Shown: piece by piece, positions 1-8,230 of the stretch
Numbering within the stretch: the stretch's first letter is position 1
Layout: each line of letters begins with the position of its first letter
Assembly (NCBI GenBank): GCA_902773835.1
Contig: CACYFZ010000005.1
Coordinates: 34,091 to 98,090 of the forward strand
Source: an uncultured Eubacteriales bacterium
GTDB lineage: Bacteria; Bacillota; Clostridia; Peptostreptococcales; Anaerovoracaceae
Direction: 5' to 3'
Length of the DNA: 64,000 bases
The notes under the pieces: model-generated
Databases searched by the model: none
Seen by the model: only the letters and a program-made list of their open reading frames with translations
What the model was told of the DNA's origin: nothing
Made by a program: the position numbers and the translations under genes

Positions 1-1035
1 TTTACCTACACCACCGGATACTGCCGTACCGCCGATGTATGAGGATGCGATAGCGTCCAGCTCGAATGCAACTCCGGCAGTCGGTGTTGCTGATGACAGT
101 CTCGATGTGTACATGATGCCTGCGAGGGCAGCCAGTGTGGACATAGAGATGAAGGCGAACTGTGTTACCTTCTTTACGTCTACGCCTGAGAGCTCTGCAG
201 CCTGATCGTTTCCGCCGATACCGTAGATATATCTTCCGAGCTTAGTCTTGCTGAGCATGAATGTGTAAATCGCGAGGATTACTCCTACGATTACGGAGCT
301 CCAAGGAAGACCTTTGTACTCAGCGAGGATGTAGAACACCAGCAGAATAACTGCAGAAACCAGAACGAGTCCGCCTACAAAGATAGGACCCGATACTACT
401 TCGAAGTTATATTTCTGTCTGCTGCGACGTTTCTTCAGCTGGCTGAAGACTACTCCGATTACGGCTATAACACCGATGATCATAGTCAGAACGTGGAACT
501 CACTGTTCTTAACAATGTCAGGAATGAAGCCGTTACAAAGTGCCAGGAAGCCCGGCTGACTGATGACTATAGTACCCGACTTTGCAAGCGACAGTGAGAG
601 CAGTCCTCTGAAGATGAACATGCCGGCCAGTGTCGTTACGAATGCAGGTACGCCCACTCTCATTACCAAAGTACCCTGATAGAGTCCGATCAAGAATCCG
701 ACAGCGAGTACTATGAGAATGGCGAGCCACTGATTCACTCCGTACGATGCCATAAGAATCGCTGCGATGGCTCCTCCGAATCCGGCAACATAACCTACCG
801 AAAGGTCGATGTGTTTCAGGATGAGTATGAGAGTCATACCTATAGCAAGGATTGCTACATATGCAGCCTGGTTGAACAGGTTGGATATATTGGATGCCTT
901 AAAGAACATACCGCCTGACCATATCTGGAACACCAGCATGATGACTACCAAGGCGATGTACATCATGTAAGACTTGATGTTGTCTTTAAGGAGCTGAGCT
1001 AATTCCTGCCCGATGGATTTTTTAGTGTTTTCCAT
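1..1035 (-). CDS. Sugar ABC transporter permease (MmsB/GguB/XylH type), 3' end outside the window
   Basis: This is the inner-membrane permease of a ribose/xylose-type (CUT2) sugar importer. About 345 residues are visible, from the ATG at 1035 to the window edge, and the frame stays open, so the C-terminus is missing. The protein starts MENTKKSIGQ and has many hydrophobic helices, including the family stretches ILKHIDLSVG and GRYIYGIGGN (the second near the end of the visible part). It is the last visible gene of a binding protein - ATPase - permease operon and follows the ATPase by 16 nt. An AAGGAGA ribosome site precedes the ATG. The sugar cannot be read from sequence; xylose or several monosaccharides are the usual substrates of close relatives. 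Confidence 0.9.
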   Translation of the reverse strand, partial: MENTKKSIGQELAQLLKDNIKSYMMYIALVVIMLVFQIWSGGMFFKASNISNLFNQAAYVAILAIGMTLILILKHIDLSVGYVAGFGGAIAAILMASYGVNQWLAILIVLAVGFLIGLYQGTLVMRVGVPAFVTTLAGMFIFRGLLSLSLAKSGTIVISQPGFLALCNGFIPDIVKNSEFHVLTMIIGVIAVIGVVFSQLKKRRSRQKYNFEVVSGPIFVGGLVLVSAVILLVFYILAEYKGLPWSSVIVGVILAIYTFMLSKTKLGRYIYGIGGNDQAAELSGVDVKKVTQFAFISMSTLAALAGIMYTSRLSSATPTAGVAFELDAIASSYIGGTAVSGGVGK

Positions 1036-1051
1036 ATTACAATCTCCTTCT

Positions 1052-2584
1052 CTAATTACCTTTGATGGCCATGGCCATAACTTTCTCTTCGGTGGCATCC
1101 TCGATGTTGAGTTCGCCTGTGATATATCCCTCACTCATTACGTAGAGTCTGTCTGACATACCGAGTACCTCAGGGAGCTCGGAAGAGATCATGATGATGC
1201 TCATGCCGTCCTCTACCATCTTGTTCATGAGTGAGTAAATCTCGAATTTCGCTCCTACGTCGATACCTCTTGTAGGCTCGTCGAGTATAAGCACCTTAGG
1301 TTCTACGAAGAGCCACTTGGCTATCTGAACCTTCTGCTGGTTACCACCCGAGAGATTGCCGACTTTCTGTGCGATGGAAGGAGCTTTTATATTAATATCG
1401 TCCTTGAATTTATTGGCCACCACAACTTCTTTGTTTTCGTCGATAACAAGACCTTCCGACAGTGCCTTCAGATTGGCGAGGGTCGTATTGTATCTGATGT
1501 CCTGGATGAGGATCAGACCGTTACCCTTTCTGTCTTCCGTAACGTATGCGAGTCCGTTTTTAATCGCATCGCTCGGACTCTTGAAGAATGTCTCCTTACC
1601 GTCGATAACTACCGAACCCGATTTAATATTGTATCCGTAAGGGTTTCCGAATACCGAAAGTGCGCACTCCGTACGTCCGGCTCCCATGAGTCCCTGCAGA
1701 CCCACGATCTCACCCTTTCTGACTTTGAGATTTACGTCGTGAAGTATCTCTCTGCCAGTCTTAGGATCCTCTACAGTCAGGTTCTTTATCTCAAAAGCAA
1801 CATCTCCGAATTCATGCTCGGGGCGCTTAGGATATACATTGTCCATGCTTCGACCTACCATGTGCTTGATGATATTGGCCTCGGAAATATCGTCGGTCTC
1901 GGCATCAAGCGAGCATATTGTAGTTCCGTCACGAAGTACGGTAATAGTATCTGCAATTGCCGTTACTTCACGCAGTTTATGGGAGATCATGATGCAGGTA
2001 ATTCCGCTGTCTCTGAGCTCTCTCATGATGTCGAGGAGGTTCTGAGAGTCGTCCTCGTTGAGAGATGATGTAGGCTCGTCGAAGATGATGAGTTTACAGT
2101 TCTTGGACAAGGCCTTAGCAATCTCTACGAGCTGCTGATTACCTGTATTGAGACGCTTGACAGGAAGAGACGGGTCTACGTCCAGGCGTACTTTCTTAAG
2201 CATCTCTCTGGACTGGATGATGGTCTCGTTCCAGTCTATGGTCTTTCCGTTCATGATCTCATGGCCGAAGTAAATATTTTCGTATATAGGCAGTTCAGGG
2301 AAGAGCGCCAGCTCCTGATAGATGATGGCGATTCCTTTAGCTTCACTGTCAGCTATGTGATTGAACTGCTGGACTTCACCTTCATATACAATATCTCCGG
2401 TATAAGTTCCGTATTTCCACACCCCGGACAATACTTTCATCAAGGTAGATTTACCGGCACCGTTCTCTCCTACCAGACAATGTATCTCCCCCTTCTTAAC
2501 TTTGAAATTTACATTGTCCAGAGCCTTGACGCCGGGGAACTCCTTGGTGATATTTCTCATTTCAAGAATATATTCATTATCCAT
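1052..2584 (-). CDS. Sugar ABC transporter ATP-binding protein, double-domain (MmsA/GguA/XylG type)
   Basis: A 510-residue cytoplasmic ATPase that drives the CUT2 sugar importer. It contains two ABC cassettes. The first has Walker A GENGAGKST near residue 41 and a Walker B ending FDEPTSSL. The second starts near residue 265, has a degenerate Walker A (GLMGAGRTE), the signature LSGGNQQK and Walker B ILDEPTRG. Only the N-terminal cassette keeps a canonical Walker A, as is normal for this family. An AGGAG site lies 6 nt before the ATG. It sits between the binding-protein gene (79 nt upstream, with a strong hairpin in the gap) and the permease gene. Confidence 0.93.
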   Translation of the reverse strand: MDNEYILEMRNITKEFPGVKALDNVNFKVKKGEIHCLVGENGAGKSTLMKVLSGVWKYGTYTGDIVYEGEVQQFNHIADSEAKGIAIIYQELALFPELPIYENIYFGHEIMNGKTIDWNETIIQSREMLKKVRLDVDPSLPVKRLNTGNQQLVEIAKALSKNCKLIIFDEPTSSLNEDDSQNLLDIMRELRDSGITCIMISHKLREVTAIADTITVLRDGTTICSLDAETDDISEANIIKHMVGRSMDNVYPKRPEHEFGDVAFEIKNLTVEDPKTGREILHDVNLKVRKGEIVGLQGLMGAGRTECALSVFGNPYGYNIKSGSVVIDGKETFFKSPSDAIKNGLAYVTEDRKGNGLILIQDIRYNTTLANLKALSEGLVIDENKEVVVANKFKDDINIKAPSIAQKVGNLSGGNQQKVQIAKWLFVEPKVLILDEPTRGIDVGAKFEIYSLMNKMVEDGMSIIMISSELPEVLGMSDRLYVMSEGYITGELNIEDATEEKVMAMAIKGN

Positions 2585-2612
2585 GAGTTTCTCCTAGTTC
2601 ATAATGTTAAAT

Positions 2613-2643
2613 GACCGGCCCCGCGGTGTCCGCGGAACCGGTC
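2613..2643 (-). promoter_or_regulatory. Strong hairpin between the sugar-binding protein and ATPase genes
   Basis: The arms GACCGG-CCGCGG and CCGCGG-CCGGTC pair perfectly around two mismatched bases and a 3-nt loop. No U-run follows on the minus strand, so it is not a standard intrinsic terminator. Such hairpins after binding-protein genes often stabilise the upstream mRNA so that more binding protein than membrane components is made; that role is inferred here. Confidence 0.6.
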
Positions 2644-2663
2644 TGCATGCTAATAAGTGCTAA

Positions 2664-3791
2664 TTACTTAGCGTTGTCGATATCGTCCTGGCTGAAGTCG
2701 CCGTTCTTAACGAGTTCTTCCAGTTTAGCCTTATCAACTACTACGATCTCAGCCTGAATTGAAGGAACGTCCTTCTTCTGGTTGTTGTATGTAGCGTCTG
2801 TCTTTGGTGTACCGCCACCGAGAATCTCACTTACCATATCGCAAGTTGTCTTTGCGAGAGTTGCAGTATTCTTCCATACTGTCATGCTCTGCTTGTCGTC
2901 CTGGATATATTTCAGGGAAGCGAGCTCAGCGTCCTGACCTGTTACAGCATAGCTTGTAACTGCGTTGTCAGCGCTGAATGCGTCAGCGATAGCTCTTGCA
3001 GTACCATCGTTAGGTGCGAGAATTGCTACGTCGCCCTTCTCACCGCTCTGAAGAGCAGCCTCTGCAAGTGTCTTAGCTGTGTTGAAGTCCCAGTTTGTGT
3101 CGATTGTACCGAGAACCTTTGAAAGTGCATCGTGATCCTTATCGGCATCGAGTTCCTTGCCAACATAGTCAGCGATAGCATCGCAGTTCTGGATCTTGAA
3201 CTGACCGTCTGCAACAGCCTTGTTCAGAACTGACCAAGCGCCTGAGAAGAAGATGAATGCGTTGTTGTCTGTCTTAGCTCCTGAGAAGAGATACAGAGGA
3301 ACGTCCTTCTTACCTGCATACTTGTCGATCAGATACTGACCCTGTGCTTTTCCTACTCCGAAGGAGTCGAATGTTACATAGTAGTCAACAGCGTCTGTTC
3401 CTGTGATCAGTCTGTCGTAGCATACTACAGTAACGCCGGCATCCTTAGCTGCCTGTACAGCTGCGCCTGCTGCTGCACCGTCCTGTGCACAGATAACGAG
3501 AACCTTTACGCCTTTCTCTACGAGAGACTCAACGTTGGAAAGCTCTGTAGCTGTGCTGCCCTGTGAGAACATAACCTCGGATGTGAATCCTGCGCTCTCA
3601 AGAGCTGTTGTAAATGAAGCCTCATCCTGAAGCCAACGTGGCTCATCCTTTGTAGGAAGTACGATACCTACCTGAACGCCGCCTTCGCCGCCGCCGTCAG
3701 AAGATTCTTCTCCGCCGCCACCGCCGCCGCATGCTGCGAGTGTTCCGAGCATAAGTGCGAGTGTCAGCAATAATGCAAGAAATTTTTTCAT
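2664..3791 (-). CDS. Sugar-binding lipoprotein of the ABC transporter (ChvE/XylF family)
   Basis: A 375-residue extracytoplasmic periplasmic-binding-protein-like lipoprotein that captures the sugar for the importer. I chose the ATG at 3791 because AGGAGG lies 7 nt upstream and the product then begins with a normal lipoprotein signal, MKKFLALLLTLALMLGTLAAC, with lipobox LAAC. A Gly/Ser/Glu linker follows the Cys. The mature part starts VQVGIVLPTKDEPRW and carries the family stretches VKVLVICAQDG and VVCYDRLITG. It is the first gene of the operon, so it should be the most highly expressed component. Confidence 0.92.
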   Translation of the reverse strand: MKKFLALLLTLALMLGTLAACGGGGGGEESSDGGGEGGVQVGIVLPTKDEPRWLQDEASFTTALESAGFTSEVMFSQGSTATELSNVESLVEKGVKVLVICAQDGAAAGAAVQAAKDAGVTVVCYDRLITGTDAVDYYVTFDSFGVGKAQGQYLIDKYAGKKDVPLYLFSGAKTDNNAFIFFSGAWSVLNKAVADGQFKIQNCDAIADYVGKELDADKDHDALSKVLGTIDTNWDFNTAKTLAEAALQSGEKGDVAILAPNDGTARAIADAFSADNAVTSYAVTGQDAELASLKYIQDDKQSMTVWKNTATLAKTTCDMVSEILGGGTPKTDATYNNQKKDVPSIQAEIVVVDKAKLEELVKNGDFSQDDIDNAK

Positions 3792-3846
3792 AGTTACAAT
3801 CCTCCTTAACACAATAGAAATACCCTATAAAAAAATTGCCAATAAG

Positions 3847-3876
3847 ATTTTACCCTTTAATAAATGTGATAGTCAA
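3847..3876 (-). promoter_or_regulatory. Promoter of the sugar ABC transporter operon
   Basis: On the minus strand a TTGACT -35 (3871-3876) and a TAAAAT -10 (3847-3852) are separated by 18 bp. It lies about 55 nt upstream of the binding-protein start codon in the only sizeable gap before the operon. Confidence 0.65.
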
Positions 3877-3911
3877 TTGTTTCCCCTTTTTAGTACACGA
3901 AAAAACTTGAC

Positions 3912-5225
3912 CTATTTAGTATAAATTGGTCTGCTGTTTCTGAGAATTTTCTCGAGGGAAGAGCGTATGCGTTCTTCTTTTCCGTCGGCAATCCCGGAGA
4001 TTTCGGACTCCAGCCCGCAGATATTACAGCCTTCTTCTTTGAGTTTTTTAACGGCTCTTCTGTGTTCCGCAGCGTCTTCTGAAGCGCAGCAGTCCTCTAT
4101 TATAGTGACTTCATAGCCTCTTTCCTTAAACCCGAGTGCGGTCTGAAGAACCGCCATGTGAGTCTCTACCCCCGCGATGAGGACTCGTTTTGAATCTATT
4201 AGTTCCGTGTATTTTTCCATGTCCTTAGCCATCCAAGGATCTGTCTGCATTCTCTCCACCACTTCCGAGCGAGAGGCATGTTTCAACACATCGTCAATGA
4301 TTTCCGCTTTACCGTACTGCTTGGTAAAAAGAATCGGCATGTCCAAACGGTCTATACAATGTGCCAGCGCAGCGAGCTTTGACTCGAGGCCGTTTTCATT
4401 TTCCGTCTCTTCCAATAAATCCGGCTGTGCATCGACTATTACCGTAAGAACCTTGTCAGTTGCATATGCGTTACGGAGCCTTGAAAGTGAGACCGCATCC
4501 GACATGGAAGTCGGCACCGGGGATATTGATGCATAGCGTGCTGCTACGGCATCGAAGTCATACCTTATAGTATCTCCCAGTCTGGCAGGATGCGATGTCA
4601 TCTGGTAGTGACCGTCTCCGGCCTCATCAAAGTCGAATGTCTCCCCGTATCCGAAAGGAGCTGTCTCCACAACCTTGTACCCCTTTATCTTACCCGGCGG
4701 AAGCTCGGGTGCATTTACGCTTACAATAACATCTGGATTCACCTTATCCGCCATCTCCATAAGCATCGGTATGAGGCTTATGATGTAATCAAATTCACTC
4801 GCATCGAATACCGCATGGCCTCCGACTGAGAGGGCTATTGAGCGTATACCGTTTAAGGCTCCTTCTCTCGCGCCTGCTACAGTACCCGAATAGTATGCCG
4901 CGAGTCCCGTATTCATACCGTGGTTAATACCGCTGAAAACAAAGTCGGGCACGATGCCTTCATCCGCCAGCATCCCAAGCCCCCATTTCACGCAGTCCAC
5001 GGGAGTTCCGTCGACGGCGTATGCCGCTACGGCTCCTTTCAGCTCTCTTTTTTCGGGCTTTATTGTTCTGAGAAAAGTTATGCTGTGAGATTTGGCGCTC
5101 TGCTGCTCAGACGGCGCCACAACGTAAACATCCGCCAACGGCGACAGTGCCTCAGCTAATGTTTGAATGCCCAATGCGTCTATTCCGTCATCGTTTGTAA
5201 CAAGTATTTTTTTAATTTCCTTCAT
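3912..5225 (-). CDS. SurE-like nucleotidase fused to an isochorismatase-like domain lacking its catalytic Cys
   Basis: A 437-residue fusion. Residues 1 to about 250 are a SurE 5'/3'-nucleotidase: metal-binding NDDG at residues 11-14, VAPSEQQSAKSHSIT, the GTPVDCVKWGL loop and FSGINHGMNTG. SurE dephosphorylates nucleoside monophosphates. Residues from about 265 match the cysteine-hydrolase (isochorismatase-like) fold: VIVDAQ with the catalytic Asp, FTKQYGK with the Lys, and GVETHMAVLQTAL. In active members the position after GVETHx is Cys; here it is Ala, so the second domain is probably not a hydrolase. SurE alone is normally about 250 residues. The start codon lies inside the end of apbE (14-nt overlap) with no clear ribosome site, which suggests translational coupling. 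Confidence 0.85.
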   Translation of the reverse strand: MKEIKKILVTNDDGIDALGIQTLAEALSPLADVYVVAPSEQQSAKSHSITFLRTIKPEKRELKGAVAAYAVDGTPVDCVKWGLGMLADEGIVPDFVFSGINHGMNTGLAAYYSGTVAGAREGALNGIRSIALSVGGHAVFDASEFDYIISLIPMLMEMADKVNPDVIVSVNAPELPPGKIKGYKVVETAPFGYGETFDFDEAGDGHYQMTSHPARLGDTIRYDFDAVAARYASISPVPTSMSDAVSLSRLRNAYATDKVLTVIVDAQPDLLEETENENGLESKLAALAHCIDRLDMPILFTKQYGKAEIIDDVLKHASRSEVVERMQTDPWMAKDMEKYTELIDSKRVLIAGVETHMAVLQTALGFKERGYEVTIIEDCCASEDAAEHRRAVKKLKEEGCNICGLESEISGIADGKEERIRSSLEKILRNSRPIYTK

Positions 5226-6228
5226 ATTCCATTCCGCTGCTCTTTTTTATGCTTCCGTCTTTCAGAACGAACAAGCCTTCAATACCCTCTTCATTTTCTA
5301 TGGTTTTTAATCCTTCTTCTGCTCCTTTTATCAGGCAGATGGTGCTCAGCGCATCTATATCTGCCGAGCGACCCTTTTCCGCGACTAAGGTCACGGCGTC
5401 GAGATCTGTCTCTACGGGCCATCCCGTTTTGCTGTTAAGTATATGATGGTAAGTCTTTCCGTCCACTTCTATTTTACGCTCATATATGCCGGATGTAACA
5501 AGCGTTTTATCCCTCGATTTTACTTTTCCTATTATTTCCGTCCTGTCACTGAACGGAGCTTCCACGCCTATGACGAAATCCTCTTTATCTGTCTTTCCTC
5601 CCATGCATATAACATTGCCCCCGAGATTAATGATGCCCGATGTCACGCCTGCTTCCTCAAGACATTCCGTCATCTTGTCTCCTATATATCCCTTGGCAAT
5701 TCCTCCGAGGTCTATCTCGGCTTTCGGGTCTTTCAGGCGCACCATATTCCCGTCAATTTCCACATTCTTATAATCAACGTGCGCCGCAGCTTCCGTAAGC
5801 ATCTTTTCATCCGGTAGTTTTTCCTTTCCTTCAGCTGCATGAAAGTCCCACTGCTCCGTAATGCCGCCGACAGTGATATCAAAGGCGCCTTCGGAAAGTT
5901 CTGAATACTCCAGCCCTTTTTTAATTATCTCTATTGTCTCATCGCTGACTTCCACCCAGTCTCCATTCGCAGCATTGATTCTGCCTACATCTGAGTCCTT
6001 CCTGGTGCGGCTCAGCTTATCTTCCAGGGCCATGCATAATTCGAAAGCTTTTTCAATAGCAGCTTCTGCCTCAGTGCCTTCTGTTTTATATACGGAAATA
6101 CTGCAGATTGTATCCAGCAAATACTCCTCTCGTGAGACGGGCTCGGCAGCTTTCGATCCGAGAGCGCCGCAGGCTGTCTGTGTTATAATCATTAATGATA
6201 TTAAAATTGATAAAAATAGTTTTTTCAT
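5212..6228 (-). CDS. apbE: FAD:protein FMN transferase, lipoprotein (ApbE)
   Basis: A 338-residue extracytoplasmic enzyme that attaches FMN from FAD to Thr/Ser of target proteins such as RnfG and RnfD. It starts MKKLFLSILISL and has a Cys at residue 20 (TQTAC, an imperfect lipobox). Family landmarks are DTICSISVY, IDLGGIAKGYIGD, HHILNSKTGWPV and the late SADIDALST metal-binding segment. Length is typical. It probably forms an operon with the SurE fusion gene. Its start codon overlaps that of the divergent NusG-II gene by 2 bp, so each promoter must lie inside the other gene. The Rnf targets are encoded 15 kb away in this window. Confidence 0.93.
   Translation of the reverse strand: MKKLFLSILISLMIITQTACGALGSKAAEPVSREEYLLDTICSISVYKTEGTEAEAAIEKAFELCMALEDKLSRTRKDSDVGRINAANGDWVEVSDETIEIIKKGLEYSELSEGAFDITVGGITEQWDFHAAEGKEKLPDEKMLTEAAAHVDYKNVEIDGNMVRLKDPKAEIDLGGIAKGYIGDKMTECLEEAGVTSGIINLGGNVICMGGKTDKEDFVIGVEAPFSDRTEIIGKVKSRDKTLVTSGIYERKIEVDGKTYHHILNSKTGWPVETDLDAVTLVAEKGRSADIDALSTICLIKGAEEGLKTIENEEGIEGLFVLKDGSIKKSSGMEYEGN
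6181..6189 (+). promoter_or_regulatory. Extended -10 promoter for the NusG-II/Gx genes, inside apbE
   Basis: TGTTATAAT (TGn plus a perfect TATAAT) lies 38 nt before the NusG-II start codon on the plus strand, within the 5' end of apbE. No good -35 is present, which extended -10 promoters do not strictly need. Confidence 0.45.
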
Positions 6229-6658
6229 GAAACAGCTTATTCGTAAAGCAGATGTAATACTTTTTATAGTGCTGATCGCAGTCGGCCTGGCTGCATCGGC
6301 TGTTCTTTCAGTGCACAGCGGCAGCAGTACCGACGCTAAGGTTGTAATAAAATCCGGAGGCAGGGTCTACGCGCGCTATCCTCTGTCAGAGGATGCGGAA
6401 CTTGAGATACCCGCCCCGGGGAGCGCTGGGTCTTCGGCATCTTCAGAGACTGATGAGTGCACTCATTATCTTAATTACAATGTAGTAAGTATAAAGGACG
6501 GAAGAGTCTCCGTGAGCAAAGCATCCTGTAAGAATCAGGTCTGCGTCAGACACGGCAGCATTTCCATGCCGGGAGAGACCATCGTCTGTCTTCCGAACCG
6601 TTTGGTTGTCAGCATTGAAGGAGATGAAGGAGGCGGATATGACTCAATCACCTCGTAA
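6227..6658 (+). CDS. NusG domain II-containing membrane-anchored protein (COG5341-like)
   Basis: A 143-residue protein with one N-terminal transmembrane segment (about residues 8-28) followed by an extracytoplasmic NusG-II-type beta domain. It carries the family signature ASCKNQVCVRHG followed by ETIVCLPNRLVV. It is not a transcription factor; this family sits next to Gx-type membrane proteins, ApbE and Rnf genes in Clostridia, and I recall that EetA of the Listeria electron-export locus is of this type (not checked). ATG 6227 is the only Met that fits; no ribosome site is visible. The gene ends inside the next one (20-nt overlap). Confidence 0.85.
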   Translation: MKQLIRKADVILFIVLIAVGLAASAVLSVHSGSSTDAKVVIKSGGRVYARYPLSEDAELEIPAPGSAGSSASSETDECTHYLNYNVVSIKDGRVSVSKASCKNQVCVRHGSISMPGETIVCLPNRLVVSIEGDEGGGYDSITS

Positions 6659-7154
6659 TCATTCATCTCTCAGTACATCATTTATCGCCAGAGTCGGGCT
6701 CTTGTCAGCCCTGGCCCTTATCTTTTCATATGTCGAAGCAATTATACCATACAGCCCTGCCGTACCCGGCATCAAACTGGGCATAGCAAATGTAGTGACA
6801 GTCATAGCGCTCTATAAGTTCGGATCCAAAGATGCCGTCTGCGTAAGCGTTATCAGAATAGTAATCGCAGGTCTTCTTTTTAACGGGCTTTTCGGAATGT
6901 TGTACTCACTGGCGGGTGCGACTTTGAGCCTGGCGGGAATGATAGGGCTCAAATACACCGACAAGTTTTCGGTAGTCGGTGTCAGCATGGCCGCGGGCGT
7001 ACTTCATAACCTAGGCCAGCTGCTGGTCGCATCCGCACTCATAGAAGATCTTCGGATTTTCATTTACTTCCCCGTCCTTCTCTTCAGCGGTATAGCAGCG
7101 GGCATACTCGTCGGAGTAGCGGCTGCCCTGATACTCAGATCATTAATTCTATAA
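6639..7154 (+). CDS. Gx transporter family membrane protein (heptaprenyl diphosphate synthase component I-like)
   Basis: A 171-residue integral membrane protein with five or six hydrophobic segments and the family motif PYSPAVPGIKLGIANV. The annotation 'heptaprenyl diphosphate synthase component I' is historical; the fold resembles ECF S-components. I use ATG 6639 because AAGGAGG lies 7 nt upstream; two earlier Met codons have no such site. It overlaps the NusG-II gene, so the two are co-translated. The pair next to ApbE resembles the EetA/EetB-type membrane module for flavin-based electron transfer (from memory). The 3' end overlaps azlD tail-to-tail by 20 bp. Confidence 0.85.
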   Translation: MTQSPRNHSSLSTSFIARVGLLSALALIFSYVEAIIPYSPAVPGIKLGIANVVTVIALYKFGSKDAVCVSVIRIVIAGLLFNGLFGMLYSLAGATLSLAGMIGLKYTDKFSVVGVSMAAGVLHNLGQLLVASALIEDLRIFIYFPVLLFSGIAAGILVGVAAALILRSLIL

Positions 7155-7440
7155 ACAAAACCGTGATGCAGCATACTGCAGCCACGTTTATCAGATTGGC
7201 ACCAAACCACGCAGCAATTATGCCTGCCGCAAATGCTACCAGTCCCGCTACAGGCTCATCCGTAGCTTCCACTATGGCCGGGAAAGTCATAACGGCCAGA
7301 GTCACATAGGGTACGTAGTGCAGGAACGATTTGGCGAATCTGTTCTCTATCGGCTTTCTCATGATAAGAGACGGGATTACGCGCATGCACCATGTGGCGA
7401 ATGCCATAACGAAGATATAAAGGTAGATGTTAGTCTTCAT
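7135..7440 (-). CDS. azlD: Branched-chain amino acid transport protein, AzlD family
   Basis: A 101-residue membrane protein with three or four hydrophobic helices that starts MKTNIYLYIFVMAFATW and contains RVIPSLIMRKPIENRFAKSF, a typical AzlD segment. AzlD works with AzlC as an exporter of branched-chain amino acids and their analogues. It overlaps the end of azlC by 11 nt and the end of the convergent Gx gene by 20 bp. Confidence 0.88.
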   Translation of the reverse strand: MKTNIYLYIFVMAFATWCMRVIPSLIMRKPIENRFAKSFLHYVPYVTLAVMTFPAIVEATDEPVAGLVAFAAGIIAAWFGANLINVAAVCCITVLFIELMI

Positions 7441-8167
7441 GACTCAGCACCTCCTTTTTTATTTCCTCGGAATCCTCCGCTCCCTCCGGCACCGGAAGTA
7501 TCAAAGCAAACAAAGCCGAAATGCCTATGGTAAGTATTATCGTGCGAGTTCCCTGAGAAAGCTCAGAGAGAGCCGGAACCGCTCCCGCTATGTATGAACA
7601 TATGAATGCTGTAACAACCGCCGCCATGATGCGCCTGTCTTTTTTAGACGCCGGAATAATAGTTGCTATAAACATTCCGAAAAGTGCCACGCTGAGCGCA
7701 CTCACTATCTTAGCAGGAAGTATATTACCCATCCCTATTCCTATGGCTGTGCCTGCGGCCCACATCGGAACCGCAGTAAGAAGAGCCCCGAAAGTATAAT
7801 ACGGCGACGGAACGCCCGGCCTCGCTATAGTGGCCCCGAATATCTCATCTGTGATGCAGCTTCCGACCAGAATTCTTCTCGAGAGAGCTGTGCCGGCAGG
7901 CATCCTCTGATTCAGGGCAAATCCCATAAGTATGTATCTCAGATTGATTATGACTGTAAGAATTATAAGCTGCAGAATTGTGCCGTTTACGGCGTAGAGC
8001 GAAAAGCCCATGTACTGCCCGGCCGAAGCATAGGTAATCAGGCTCGACAAAAAGCCTTGGAATGGTGTAAATCCGTAGCCTCTTGCAGCGATTCCAAGCG
8101 AAAAGGCCACAGCAAAGTATCCGAGTCCAATGGGAAATCCTACGCGGACCCCCTCCAGAAAAAGCAT
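7430..8167 (-). CDS. azlC: Branched-chain amino acid permease, AzlC family
   Basis: A 245-residue inner-membrane protein with about seven or eight helices. It shows the AzlC landmarks PIGLGYFAVAFSLGIAARGYG, YASAGQYMGF and the INLRYILMGFAL segment. Together with AzlD it forms a branched-chain amino acid exporter. The ATG at 8167 has AGAGG 7-8 nt upstream. AzlC is translated first and azlD overlaps it, so the two subunits are coupled. The C-terminus is slightly extended and acidic. Confidence 0.9.
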   Translation of the reverse strand: MLFLEGVRVGFPIGLGYFAVAFSLGIAARGYGFTPFQGFLSSLITYASAGQYMGFSLYAVNGTILQLIILTVIINLRYILMGFALNQRMPAGTALSRRILVGSCITDEIFGATIARPGVPSPYYTFGALLTAVPMWAAGTAIGIGMGNILPAKIVSALSVALFGMFIATIIPASKKDRRIMAAVVTAFICSYIAGAVPALSELSQGTRTIILTIGISALFALILPVPEGAEDSEEIKKEVLSHED

Positions 8168-8230
8168 GCTGCCGCCTCTGTTATTTATAATATTCGCCTT
8201 TTTATAATCCCCTATAACAATACCCTTTTC

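Noticed and set aside
2613..2643. Calling the hairpin after the sugar-binding gene a terminator
   Set aside because: It lacks a U-run and lies inside an operon, so a stabilising or attenuating role is more likely.
5861..6226. Upstream extension of the NusG-II frame through apbE
   Set aside because: It is antisense to conserved apbE codons. The NusG-II family begins at the membrane segment, so the start is at 6227.
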